This document shows positions 35,809 through 46,800 of a stretch of 64,000 bases of DNA, piece by piece. Position 1 is the first letter of the stretch; every line of letters begins with the position of its first letter. The notes under the pieces were generated by a model. The model saw only the letters and a program-made list of their open reading frames with translations. It was not told where the DNA came from and searched no databases. A program made the translations under genes and the position numbers. The stretch spans positions 186,001 to 250,000 of the forward strand of contig NZ_JAVRIA010000004.1 of assembly GCF_031846265.1 (NCBI RefSeq), read 5' to 3'. This DNA is from Microcosmobacter mediterraneus. Its GTDB lineage: Bacteria > Bacteroidota > Bacteroidia > Flavobacteriales > Flavobacteriaceae.

Positions 35809-37662
35809 TTGGTGTTGTTAAGACAGAACATACATTCTATTATATCAAAAAAAGCCATTTTACTTGGCTTTTTTTGGTTTAGTATATTGTCTTTAACAGC
35901 TCAAAATCAAATAAAAAGTGATAGTTTAGAACTGATATATAATGAAGGAAATTTTGATGATTCCGAAGAGCTTAACTTGCTAAAACAGTTAGCAGATAAT
36001 GAGACTAATGCTGATAAAAAATTAAACTTTAGTTCAGAACTTATTATAGCAGCCAAAAGTAAGGATTCTGGTAGTTATGAATATTCTGGATACCTCCAAA
36101 AAGGTAACGCCTACCAAATGAAAGGCGATCTTACCAAGGCTTTAGAAAACTATATTGAGGCTGCAAAAACTGCAGATAATTATGCGCTTGAAGACGAAAA
36201 AGGTGTAATTAATATTTCAATTGCTGATGTGTATTCTGAAATGGAAGACAACACTACAGCAATGTTGTATTACAGAAAAGCACTAAATGAAATGGGTGAG
36301 CATTTAGAAAATGCAGATGATTCATTAAATTTAGCTAGTCTTCAACTTAATTTAGGTGATGAATATATCAATCAAAAAAAGTTAGATTCTGCACTTTACT
36401 TGTCTCAAGAATCACAGAAAATATTTGGTGCTAAACCAGAATGGGAACCTTATGAAGCTTATAGTCTTGGAAATATAGGATTGATTTATGCCGAATTAGA
36501 AGATTTAGAAAATGCTGAAAGTAATCTAAATAAAGCTATTGAGGTTATGACAGAGTATGGCGATTATCAGCCCATTTGTGTGTATCTCAATGCCATGTCA
36601 GATGTATTTGAAAACAAAGGCAATAAAGCCAAGTCTGTAGAATACGCTAAAAAGAGTTTAGATATAGCCAAGCAATTTGGCTTAAAAGATGAAATTGGTG
36701 AAGCTAACTTTAGGTTATATGATATTTATAAAAGACGCAGAAATTTTAAAGATGCCTTAGAGTTTTATGAAACTTACCATACATACAACGATAGTGTACG
36801 TAATATCTCTGATGTACAAAAAAGCGCAAAAGAGTTAAAAGACTTTGAAGTTGGATTAAAGCAAAAAGAACTTGAATTAATCGATGAAAAACGCAAAACA
36901 CAAAAAATAATCCTCTATGCTGTAATAGCTGTTCTTCTTCTCATTGCATTTTTAGCAAGATCATTATTTAAAAGCAATAAATATATCAAGAAAACCAACG
37001 AGGTTATTGCACATGAAAAGGAACGCTCCGAGAAGTTATTGCTTAATATACTTCCAGAGGAAACAGCTCATGAACTTAAAGAAAAAGGTAAGGTTGAGGC
37101 TAAAAAGTTTGATGATGTTACCATTCTGTTTACAGATTTTAAAGGCTTTACCTCACAGAGTGAGAAATTAAGTCCAGAAGACGTTGTAAAAAGTATCGAC
37201 CATTATTTTGCCGAGTTTGATGCTATCACTGAGAAATATGGCTTGGAGAAAATTAAAACTATTGGAGATGCTTATATGTGTGCAGGTAGTTTACCGCATC
37301 CTCTAGAGGATCATGCAGCAAAAGTTTGCCAAGCAGGATTAGAAATGGCTGAGTTTGTAAAGAAAACCAAGCGTAGTATTAATCATAAATTAGCAAAATT
37401 TGATATTAGAATTGGTGTAAATACTGGTGCAGTTGTTGCTGGAGTTGTTGGTACCAAAAAATTTCAGTACGATATTTGGGGCGATGCAGTAAATACTGCG
37501 GCACGTATGGAAAGCTCTAGTGAAATAGGACGTGTTAATATTAGTCAAAGCACCAAAAAAGCTTTAGAAAAATACGATGTCTTTGAGTTTACAGAGCGTG
37601 GCGCTCTAGAAGCTAAAGGTAAAGGCAAAATAGACATGTTTTTTGTGGATTATGTTGGCTAA
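35809..37662 (+). CDS. TPR-domain class III adenylate/guanylate cyclase
   Basis: 617 residues with no ATG at the start; TTG 35809, GTG 35812 or TTG 35815 could all serve. The signal peptide ends LSLTAQ. TPRs cover about residues 60-330 on the outer side, then a transmembrane helix (IILYAVIAVLLLIAFLA) and a catalytic class III cyclase domain: DDVTILFTDFKGFTSQSEKL (metal aspartates), KTIGDAYMCAG and KFQYDIWGDAVNTAARMESS, where K and D fit purine recognition and N and R the transition-state residues. Makes cAMP or cGMP in response to an external signal. All key catalytic residues appear present. Confidence 0.9.
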   Translation: MVLLRQNIHSIISKKAILLGFFWFSILSLTAQNQIKSDSLELIYNEGNFDDSEELNLLKQLADNETNADKKLNFSSELIIAAKSKDSGSYEYSGYLQKGNAYQMKGDLTKALENYIEAAKTADNYALEDEKGVINISIADVYSEMEDNTTAMLYYRKALNEMGEHLENADDSLNLASLQLNLGDEYINQKKLDSALYLSQESQKIFGAKPEWEPYEAYSLGNIGLIYAELEDLENAESNLNKAIEVMTEYGDYQPICVYLNAMSDVFENKGNKAKSVEYAKKSLDIAKQFGLKDEIGEANFRLYDIYKRRRNFKDALEFYETYHTYNDSVRNISDVQKSAKELKDFEVGLKQKELELIDEKRKTQKIILYAVIAVLLLIAFLARSLFKSNKYIKKTNEVIAHEKERSEKLLLNILPEETAHELKEKGKVEAKKFDDVTILFTDFKGFTSQSEKLSPEDVVKSIDHYFAEFDAITEKYGLEKIKTIGDAYMCAGSLPHPLEDHAAKVCQAGLEMAEFVKKTKRSINHKLAKFDIRIGVNTGAVVAGVVGTKKFQYDIWGDAVNTAARMESSSEIGRVNISQSTKKALEKYDVFEFTERGALEAKGKGKIDMFFVDYVG

Positions 37663-37665
37663 GAT

Positions 37666-38262
37666 TTAAAAATCACAACCTGGTTTCTCTAATACCACTG
37701 CATTAAGTTTTTGCCATACTTCATGATCAAAAGCTTTAGGAGATAACCTAAATACGAGTATGCTTTTCTTTTCGTTTTTACAAAAGTTTGCAGTAACACT
37801 TACATTGAGTGTTAGTGGCTTTTTGGTGTAACGCGTGTCATAGGTTTTAATTTTGCCAATAAATTTTGAGGTGTTTTCGGTTATATCTTTAGCAATAAAC
37901 AACGCCACAGTTGATTGATATTTTAATTTGTTTTCTTCAGAATTTAAACCCAACAAGCCATTAAAATATAGTTCTAGGTGATCTTCTAATTCCTGTACTG
38001 TAACATCCTTAATATTATCTAAACACCAAGCCCAAGTATAACTCCATAATTCTGGATGATCTGCCTTGGTAAACCCTGGAGCAAATCTCAAATCTCCAAA
38101 GCCTTTGTAAGGTATCTCTCTGGCAAAACCAATTGGAAATTTTATACTTTCTTTAAACCAAGTAGTATCTGCTTTTAATAATGTAGGTTCAATATCTTCT
38201 TGACTAAAACTTAATGTTGAGTAGAGTAGAAGTGATAGTAAAATAATAAGACCTTTTTTCAT
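37666..38262 (-). CDS. Secreted hypothetical protein
   Basis: 198 residues. Signal peptide MKKGLIILLSLLLYSTLSFSQ, then a soluble domain rich in aromatic residues (GFGDLRFAPGFTKADHPELW, WSYTWAWCLDNIKDVT) with a C-terminal cysteine (EKPGCDF). No known motif seen. It ends four bases from the convergent cyclase gene and lies nine bases downstream of yceI, so it is co-transcribed with that gene and may share the envelope/lipid context of YceI; function unknown. Confidence 0.7.
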   Translation of the reverse strand: MKKGLIILLSLLLYSTLSFSQEDIEPTLLKADTTWFKESIKFPIGFAREIPYKGFGDLRFAPGFTKADHPELWSYTWAWCLDNIKDVTVQELEDHLELYFNGLLGLNSEENKLKYQSTVALFIAKDITENTSKFIGKIKTYDTRYTKKPLTLNVSVTANFCKNEKKSILVFRLSPKAFDHEVWQKLNAVVLEKPGCDF

Positions 38263-38271
38263 ACCCTAAAG

Positions 38272-38835
38272 TTATAAACTTAATTTAACTTCAAACCCAA
38301 TGGCATCAGAAATAGCGCCATCTCTAAGTTTACTGTTATAATCAATTCCCCAGAGTTGCCTGTCTATCTTAAAACGTGTAGTCATCTCTTTTTTATCATA
38401 ATTTACTTTTGCTTGAAAATTAATCGGTTGGGTTACACCTTTAATGGTAAGATCTGCATAAATTTTCATGCTGTAATTGTCGTGATACTTAACTTTAGTA
38501 ATCTTTAATGTTGCAAGTTTATAGTTTACTACGTCAAAGAAATCTGGTTCTTTTAAATGGTTTACTAAGCTTTCATTGGCATCTTTTGTTTCAATATCAT
38601 CACATGCAATGCTAGTCATATCAATGCTAAATTCGCCACCAGTAATCACATCATTTGTTTTTATAAAATAGCCTTCTTTAAAATTTATGGTTCCGTTGTG
38701 TCCACCAAAATAGAAGGTGTATTCTCCAAACCATTTTAATTCACTTTTAGAGTTGTCTATGTTAAGTTTTTCTTGTGCATAACTAAATACAGATGCAAAT
38801 AGTATACATACAATGAGTAAAGTTTTTGTTTTCAT
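38272..38835 (-). CDS. YceI-family periplasmic lipocalin-like protein
   Basis: 187 residues. Signal peptide ending VFSYAQ; the mature part has the YceI fold pattern: a start at NIDNSKSELKWFGEY, GGEFSIDMTSIACDDI, LKEPDFFDVVNYKLATL, and YADLTIKGVTQPINFQAKV. YceI proteins bind long-chain isoprenoids or amphiphiles in an antiparallel beta barrel. Divergent from the winged-helix regulator, with an 11-bp repeat array and a promoter-like element between them; co-transcribed with the 37666 gene downstream. Confidence 0.92.
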   Translation of the reverse strand: MKTKTLLIVCILFASVFSYAQEKLNIDNSKSELKWFGEYTFYFGGHNGTINFKEGYFIKTNDVITGGEFSIDMTSIACDDIETKDANESLVNHLKEPDFFDVVNYKLATLKITKVKYHDNYSMKIYADLTIKGVTQPINFQAKVNYDKKEMTTRFKIDRQLWGIDYNSKLRDGAISDAIGFEVKLSL

Positions 38836-38856
38836 ATTTTTTTATTGATTATGAGG

Positions 38857-38891
38857 CTAAACTAGAATGGACTCAGGTTAAAAATGTCAAA
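38857..38891 (-). promoter_or_regulatory. Candidate yceI promoter
   Basis: Minus strand: TTTG (plus 38888-38891), 23 bases, TAGTTTAG (plus 38857-38864; one mismatch to TAnnTTTG). It would start transcription about 15 bases before the yceI ATG. The -33 box lies inside the first unit of the repeat array. Confidence 0.4.
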
Positions 38892-38927
38892 AAAATGTAA
38901 AAGAAGTGTCAACAGTTGTAAAATCTC
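38885..38927. promoter_or_regulatory. Four-unit 11-bp direct-repeat operator
   Basis: TGTCAA at 38885, TGTAAA at 38896, TGTCAA at 38907 and TGTAAA at 38917 form a head-to-tail array with steps of 11, 11 and 10 bases. Direct repeats with 11-bp steps are the classic recognition layout of OmpR/PhoB-type winged helices, which is the DNA-binding domain encoded by the adjacent gene. The array overlaps the -33 region of the yceI promoter and precedes the regulator's own start. Confidence 0.55.
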
Positions 38928-38955
38928 GCAGAATTGTATGTTCTTTACAGTGTTT

Positions 38956-39816
38956 ATGACATTGAATGCTAAATATTATTTCTTAAAGGTTGTTGCTTTC
39001 TCATTAATAGCAATGTTATCTTCATGTTCAGAAGACAAGGATGAAGAATTTTCGGAGCGTACAAAAATTGCGTTACGCGATGTTGGTAACACCTTATTAT
39101 TAAAAATTAATGATTCTACATCGTTAATTAGACCTGTTTTAGAAATTGAGCCCAAGACGTTTCAATTATCGTTTAGTTCTCACTTATCATTTGAACCTTC
39201 AGATTTAGTTTCTAATGTGAGGCAAAGTATTGAAGCTGCCAAATTGCCAAAGTATTACAGAGTAGAAGTTATACAATGTTCAGATAACGAAGTTGCTTAT
39301 AGTTATCAAATTACTGTTGACGAGGAAAGTACTATAATCCCTTGTAGTGGTAGAGTTTTACCTTATAATTGTTATCTTATTAAGGTTAAATTTAGTAAGA
39401 ATATAGAGGTGCCATTTACACGACAAGGCTTCTTTTTTGGGTATGTCTTATTAGTGGTTACATTACTTATTCTATATTTTTATAAAAAAAGACAAGCTAT
39501 GTTGCATGATACTGATACAGTTTCTTTTACAGTAGGAAGTTTTAAATTTTATCCTGAACAAAATAAACTAGTTAAGGCAACTGATGAAATTAGCTTATCT
39601 AAAAAAGAGTGTGAGTTATTAGAAATATTTGTAACCAATACCAATACTATTGTTAAACGAGACGAGTTAACCAAACGTGTTTGGGAAGACCATGGAGTTA
39701 TTGTAGGTAGAAGTCTTGATACCTATGTTTCTAAACTCAGAAAAAAACTACAGGACGATGATTCCATAAAGCTAACTAACGTACATGGTGTTGGTTATAA
39801 GCTTGAGATATCTTAG
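38956..39816 (+). CDS. Membrane-anchored winged-helix regulator with a periplasmic N-terminal domain
   Basis: About 286 residues from the ATG at 38956 (MTLNAKYYFLKVVAFSL); ATGs at 38938 and 38884 are possible, but the latter would place the repeat operator inside the gene. A signal/anchor segment with a lipobox-like end (AMLSSCSEDKDEE) leads into a periplasmic domain with two cysteines (EVIQCSDNE, IIPCSGRVLP), then a transmembrane helix (FFFGYVLLVVTLLILYFY), and last an OmpR-type winged helix (SKKECELLEIFVTNTNTIVK, then GRSLDTYVSKLRKKLQ and VHGVGYKLE). There is no receiver domain. The order is the reverse of ToxR. Probably regulates itself and yceI. Confidence 0.83.
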   Translation: MTLNAKYYFLKVVAFSLIAMLSSCSEDKDEEFSERTKIALRDVGNTLLLKINDSTSLIRPVLEIEPKTFQLSFSSHLSFEPSDLVSNVRQSIEAAKLPKYYRVEVIQCSDNEVAYSYQITVDEESTIIPCSGRVLPYNCYLIKVKFSKNIEVPFTRQGFFFGYVLLVVTLLILYFYKKRQAMLHDTDTVSFTVGSFKFYPEQNKLVKATDEISLSKKECELLEIFVTNTNTIVKRDELTKRVWEDHGVIVGRSLDTYVSKLRKKLQDDDSIKLTNVHGVGYKLEIS

Positions 39817-39818
39817 CC

Positions 39819-40802
39819 TTATCTATATTTTCTCCAACTAGTACCTTGTGTACAAGGACAATTACTTGCACCTTGCATAAAGTCAATACCAATGGTAATA
39901 ACATGTGTCCCTGAGTTAAACCTAGATAAATCGTTAATAGTTAATTGATAAGCGTAAGCAAAGTACAATCCGTTATGCATAATACCTGCCATAGGACCAA
40001 CGTTTAGAGGTTTGAAAAACTGATCGTTTAGGAATCTGTAAGAACCACCAATCCAGTAATAATCGCCATCTCTATTCCACTTTCTATACTTAAAGTTAAG
40101 ATCTGTGCTAGAACGACCATCACTGTCAAACCTTTGATAAAATAAGGATGGCTCGTATTCTATTTTTTTGTTGTAAGGATTTGTAAATACATAACCTGTA
40201 TACAATTGATAATTCAAGAGCTTACTTGGTTCTTCTTCAAAGAATTGATCTATGTCTTTACCTAAAATATTATTGGCATTAAAACTTATATAAAAATCTT
40301 TATAACGATATAAAATACCAACATCAAAATTACTATTAGATGTTGATCTATCATCAACAATACTAGGGTCTACAATAGGAATATCGTCTGTTGTATTAAA
40401 GTTTTCAATAGCTATTCTAAACGCGTTTATATTATATGAGATTCCAAAGGATAAAAAAGATTTTGTTGTATAATTTAATGTAAGATGATGTGCAAAAGAA
40501 AGTTTTAACCCTTTTTGTCTTGTATTACCATTTCTATCATTGTAGGCAGAAATTCCTACTGCAGACCTATTTGAGATTCTAAAATCTGCATAGAGAGACT
40601 GATTATCTGGTGCATTTTTAATACCAACCCATTGTGTTAATCCATTAGCTCGTATTCTAAAATTGTCACCAATTCCTGCATATGTAGGTGAGATAACAAA
40701 AGCGTTGTCTGCTAAGTACTGCGTAAATACTGGTAAGTTAAGTTCTTGAGCAAAACTCTTGCTAAAGACCAGTAAAAGTATATATAGTGTAAATTTCTTC
40801 AT
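39819..40802 (-). CDS. sprF: PorP/SprF-family type IX secretion outer-membrane protein
   Basis: 327 residues from the ATG at 40802 (MKKFTLYILLLVFSKSFAQ, signal peptide). PorP/SprF family start (LPVFTQYLADNAFVISPTYAGI) followed by alternating beta strands of an outer-membrane barrel (for example FLSFGISYNINAFRIAIENF) and a late segment VGPMAGIMHNGLYFAYAYQL. In Flavobacterium johnsoniae SprF is needed for secretion of the SprB adhesin, and the gene lies directly downstream of sprB exactly as here (10-base gap from the sprB stop). Last gene of the operon. Confidence 0.88.
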   Translation of the reverse strand: MKKFTLYILLLVFSKSFAQELNLPVFTQYLADNAFVISPTYAGIGDNFRIRANGLTQWVGIKNAPDNQSLYADFRISNRSAVGISAYNDRNGNTRQKGLKLSFAHHLTLNYTTKSFLSFGISYNINAFRIAIENFNTTDDIPIVDPSIVDDRSTSNSNFDVGILYRYKDFYISFNANNILGKDIDQFFEEEPSKLLNYQLYTGYVFTNPYNKKIEYEPSLFYQRFDSDGRSSTDLNFKYRKWNRDGDYYWIGGSYRFLNDQFFKPLNVGPMAGIMHNGLYFAYAYQLTINDLSRFNSGTHVITIGIDFMQGASNCPCTQGTSWRKYR

Positions 40803-40832
40803 CTGTTTCGTGTTATAATTCACTTAGCTTTA

Positions 40833-43800
40833 TTACCTGTAAAGTGTAAAATGTCCTACATACTCTTTATCGAGTAGTGAATCATTAGTTCTTACAACGT
40901 ACCAGTAATCACCAGTTGGTAGTTCGGTTCCGTTATATCTTCCATCCCAATATTCGCCAGCTCTATATGTAGCTACTTTACGTCCATATCTATCAAAAAT
41001 GTCGAATGTTAGGTTAGGGAAATCTTCTATACAACCTGGAGACCAAGTATCTGTTGTACCATCTCCATTTGGACTAAAATAATTTGGAATACAAGGACCA
41101 ACAATATCTATGGTAATTATTGCTTCCGCTTGGCATCCACTTTCATCTGTTACAACTACTGTATATGTGCCTTCTTCAGTAACAACAAAAACGTTTGTTG
41201 TTCCATAATCTTCATCGTTCATTGTAAATTGGTAAGTACCGATTCCACCTGTTACGTTGGCTGTAAATTCACCTGGATCTTGTCCTTGTTCTAGTAATAA
41301 AGACAATGGTGTGTAATCTTCAATATCAAAAAATTCTGTAATAACAATACAACCTGTAATATGTCTTACTTCAATATAATGATCTGTTCCAGGAACTACG
41401 TTAGTGAATACGTTGCTGGTCTGGAAATCACCACCATTTAAAGCATAATCAACTTCAGATAAATCTGTTATACTCTCATCAACAGTTACAGTAACTGTAT
41501 TAATTAGACTATTGTTTTCACATAAGTATTCAATATCTAAAGTTGGATTAATAGTGATTGGTCCTGGAAAGGTAATATTCCATTCAGATTCACAACCTTG
41601 AGCATCTCTTACAAAAACTGAATGATCACCACCAATGAGGTTAGTAAAATCGAATACCGTTTGTGTAGCTCCACCAGTTGTATAAGGCCCATCATAATTA
41701 TCTAAACTTACACTGTAAGGAAGTGTTCCACCAGATATATCAATACTAAATTCACCATTACTTTCACCTTCACAAGTTTCCTCAATTAATGAATTAGGAA
41801 CAATGCTTAAAATGATTTGCTCAGGATCATCAATTGTAAAATCAAAGGTGATGTAACATCCTAATTCATCCTGTACAATTACAGTATAAGTTCCAGCGGC
41901 AAGGTTTTCAAACGTACTCGTTTCAAAAAATTGATTAAGCTGTGGCGAAATAGCATATTTAATAACACCTGTTCCTCCTATAGCGATAATATCTAAGATA
42001 CCATCATCATTACCACTACATGTAATTTCTGTAACACTAAAGTCTACATCTAAAGGTGCAGTTGGCTCAGTAATAGTAATAGGAGCAGAGTCTTCATTAC
42101 AATCTCCACTTTCTACGGTAACTACATATGTTCCTGCGACTAATTCAGTGAAAACACCAGGACTATTTTGTGTTGCTGGTATAGGTGTTCCTGAGGTATC
42201 TTCGAGTGTGTAGATATAGTTGCCTAAACCACCTTGAGCATTAGCTACAATTGAACCTGTATTATCTCCAGCACAATTAATAGTTGGATTAATAGACTGT
42301 AAATTAATTTCTAGGTCTAATAGTGGCTCAACAGTAATGCTGTTAGAGACATTTGTAATACAACCGTTAGCATCTCTTACATAATATTGATAAGTTCCAG
42401 GTGTTACTGAAAACGTTGTTGATGTACTAAATGTTCCTATAACAGTAGAGAAAGAACTATCATTACTATAACTATAAGTTCCTGTTCCTCCAGAGGCACT
42501 TAATGTTAGTGTAGCATCTGTTAAACATGTCTGAGATGTTGCTGCTATTAAATTAGCTGCAATTGGTGTAGGTTCAGCAATACTAATATCAACTGAAGTT
42601 AATATACAAGCATTTCCATCAGAAACAGTAATTGAGTAAGTTCCAGCACTTAAATTATTGAATACATTAAAGGTTTGTGGTCCAGAAGTACTTACTGTTG
42701 GTGAAATGGTATTGAGCGTGTAAATGTAATCTACGCCTTGACCACCAGTAACATTGGTCACAGTTATTGATCCATTTTGGTCTCCAAAACATGCTAAAGT
42801 ATTAGCACTTGTAGTAAAAGTTGCGTCAATTGGTCCAGGCTCTGTTAATGTAAGCGATATAGAATCTATACAACCTTGATCATCGATAACATTTACTGTA
42901 TAATTTCCTGCAGAGAGATTTGTAAAGGTTCCATTTGATGAAAACGGAACTGTTGCGTCACCTGTTAATTCGTATTGATAATTTCCCCATCCACCAGACG
43001 CAATTGCTGTTATAGTTCCTTGATTGTTATCACAAGTAACATTTGAAGTTTCTGTAGCGTCTAATACCAAGGTATCTGTTGGAGATGAAATAATTGTAGT
43101 TGTAGAAGCTGAACAAAATGGTGCTTCAGTTTCTGTTATAGTTATTGTTAAGTTACCAGCTGGTAACCCATTAATAGTAATTGGATTAGTTGACGTGTTT
43201 ACATTAACAAGTCCAGTTAACGATGTTCCTGAAGCATTAAATACTTCATATGTATAAGCTCCATTGTAGTTGTTAACTGTTAAATCTATACTCCCAGAAT
43301 TATCACCAAAGCATATTAAAGAAGTTCCAACTGCTGTTAAAGTTGGTGGAATAGCTTCAGCAAGGGATACTGTAACATCTTCTGAACACAAGGTTACAGT
43401 ATCTGTTATAGTAATAGTATAAATTCCTGAAGGAACTCCAGAAAACACATTACCTGTCAAACTAATTGAAGCAGGATTAGGACTAATTGTGTATGTAAAC
43501 GTACCAGATCCACCTAGCGTGGCTACTGCTATTTCACCATCATCATCATTACATGATGGATCTGTATTTATAGTTGGTGAGATGCTTAAAGGTTCAGGAA
43601 TATCAACCGAAACTAAATTGCCACAACCATTAATATCTTGTATTTCAATAGTATGGATTCCAGCAAAAAGATTAGAAATTGTAAAAGGGGCAGATTGAGT
43701 TTGGAATGCTCCACCATCAATACTAAAGCTGTATGGAGGAGTTCCTGTTGTATCTAAAGTAACATCAATTTCAAAATCACCATCAGTTAGAGTACATGGA

Positions 43801-46800
43801 TTATTTGTAGTTGCTGAAATTACTGGAGTTTGATCCATTGGTAAAACCACAACAGGGCTAGAAACAATACAACCATAAGCATCTAAAACATGTACATAGT
43901 AATCACCAGCATCTGCATTAAATGTACTAGTAGTATTCCATCCTGTATCAGTTGCTAAAGGTGCTGTTGCTGTAGTTGTGATTTGATATTGATAAGGTGC
44001 TGTACCATTTTGTGCAACAGCACTAATTACACCAGAATTAGTATTACAATTTGCATTCTGATCTATGGTAACTGCCACATCTAAAAGTATTGCAGATTCT
44101 GTTATATTGAAAGGTATAGTAACAACTCCACAACCAGAATTTGCTCCTGATGTTTCTGTAACTGATACAAAATAGTTCCCAAATGGTAAAGGACCTAAAT
44201 CAGTTACCGAAAGTGATCCATTAGCAGGTACAACTGCAGAACCAGTAATACCTGTAGAATTTAATGATAGTGCATCAAATATTTCATAGTCAACATTTAC
44301 AGAACTTGTATAAATACTATTAATTGTAAAGGATACATTGCCATCAGCACTACCAGTACACGTAATATTATTAGAGCTCACTGCACTTAAAGTCAGAGTT
44401 GAATTCGTAGGGACTGGAGTAGTGGCAGGTTCGTAATAGCTACATAATGTAGATTCGTCATAAACTATAAAGGTATAAGTAACACCAGGAATAAGACCAT
44501 TAAAAGTAGCAGATTGACTACCTACTGAGTCCTCAGGAATCCACGATCCTGGTGGATTAGGATATACTGAAATAGGACCTTGATAAATACTAAAATGAAA
44601 TGGTCCTGCACTTGGTAAAGATGAGCCAATACTTACCACAGCTTGCCCTCCAGTGGCACAGTCTACAGTAGCAGTAACATTAATATCCAAATCTGTTGGA
44701 GGAGAAGCCACTAATACATCTTGCTCTAAGACAGAACAGCCATTAGCATCTACTACATTAATTTGGTAAAGCCCAAAATCAACTACATTAAAACTTACAG
44801 AAGTTGATCCTGTAGCATTTAATTCTGAATTTGAGTAGTTATTAGTTCCTGTTACAAAATAATTATATGGCGCAGTTCCACCAATTACTGAATTTATAAT
44901 GATTGATCCTTGTGAAATACCACCTGGACCACAAGTAATATCTACTGTATTGTAATCTACAACTATAGGATCTGGTTCGTTAATATTTATTGTTTCTGTG
45001 GTAGTACATGCATTTGCGTCTGTTATTGTAATTGTATAATTACCAGCACTTAAACTAGAGGTTTGTGTACCATAATCCGTTCCTGTTGTATTGTTATTTA
45101 CATTAATGACAAAAGGAGGTGTACCAACACTTGTATCTATAGTAATATCAATTGCTCCATTACTATCACCATTACATAGTATAGATTGCGATTGTACTAC
45201 TGCGCTAATATCTGGCAATGATAATGGGTTTACTGTTATTATACTAGACTCTGCCACACAACCATTAGCATCTGTAATTTGAAATTGATAGGTTCCATCT
45301 GTAGCAGTTGTATAGGTAAATGGTGTTGCTGTTGCGCCTAAATCAGTATAAGATGCACCATCTATTGATACTGCATAAGTAAAAGGTGCAGTTCCAGTAA
45401 TTGTTCCAGTAAGTATAGCATCTGGTGATGAAGTACAGTTTAAATCTTGAGTTAATACAGCATTCACTGTTGGTGCTGTAATAGGATCAATAGTGTAAGA
45501 CTCAGTATACGTACAATCGTTTTCATCTCTAACTTGAAATGTATAAGTACCTGGTTCTAATCCTGAAAATATAGTTGATGTCTGATAAGCTGTTGCAAAT
45601 GCAGTTGGTGCAATAATTTGGTATTCTAAAATCCCAAAACCACCAACAGTATTAGTAATCGTTGCAGTCGTAGTATTTGTTGGGCACGTTACAGGTGGAT
45701 TATTAAATTCTAAATCTGTAGGAGGATTTAACGGATCTATTGTAATATCGTTTGTTATTGCAGTACAGTCATTAGCATCTCTAATAGTTATTGTATAGGT
45801 ACCATTAGTTAGACCATTGAATATATTACTAACTTGAAAGTTAACACCATCAATACTATAGGTATAAGGCGCGTCTCCACCAGTTACACCTGTAACCGTT
45901 ATTGTTCCGTTTCCGTTACAAGTAAAGTTTGAAGTTAATTCAGCAGTACCAGATATAACAGTTGCTGTTGAAATAGTTACTGTTTCTGGAGTAGAATCGC
46001 AAATTGCTCCTCCAAGACTGTATTGCACTACAACATCATAATCTGCTTCTGTAAGACCAGAAAACACATTTGAATTTGTAAACGTTGTTCCACCATCAAT
46101 ACTATACTCTAAAGTAAATCCATTTGTAGCAGTAACATTTATGGTTATAAGACCTGTATCTCCTGAACAAGGTATATCTGTAACATCTACAGTATATTCT
46201 GGAGTAGAAATATCGTCAACTGTGATCGTTGTATTAGCACTACAATTATTAGCATCTAATACAGTAATGTCATAAGTTCCAGGCATTGTTACTACAATTT
46301 CTGGTACAGTTTGAAAATCTGTAGAACCATTTACAAAATAGAAGTATGGTGGTGTTCCACCTTGAGGATACACTGTAATTTCACCTTCAGCACAAGTTAA
46401 TGGTATTGTTACTGCAGCTGTTACTGTTAATTGTGGAGGTTCTGCGATATCAATATTCTCTGAATATAAACATCCATCTTCAGTTTGTACAGTAGCAGTA
46501 TAGGCTCCAGGATTTAAGTTTTCAAATATATATGTATTCTCAGTAATTGGTCCAACACTATTCACTATAGTTCCACCTTGAGAAATTGTAAACCAATATT
46601 GAGGATCTACATCATTAGCTGCTAATTGTATACTTCCTTTATCTCCAAAACAAAGTGGCTGTAATATGGTAGTAGATACTGTAAAATCTCGTTCTCTAAT
46701 CAACACATCTGGTACCCTAAATACACAAGGATTTGTAGGTATACCAATTTGTCTAATATATACTGTATATAAACCAGCAGAACTTACTGAAAATACATTA

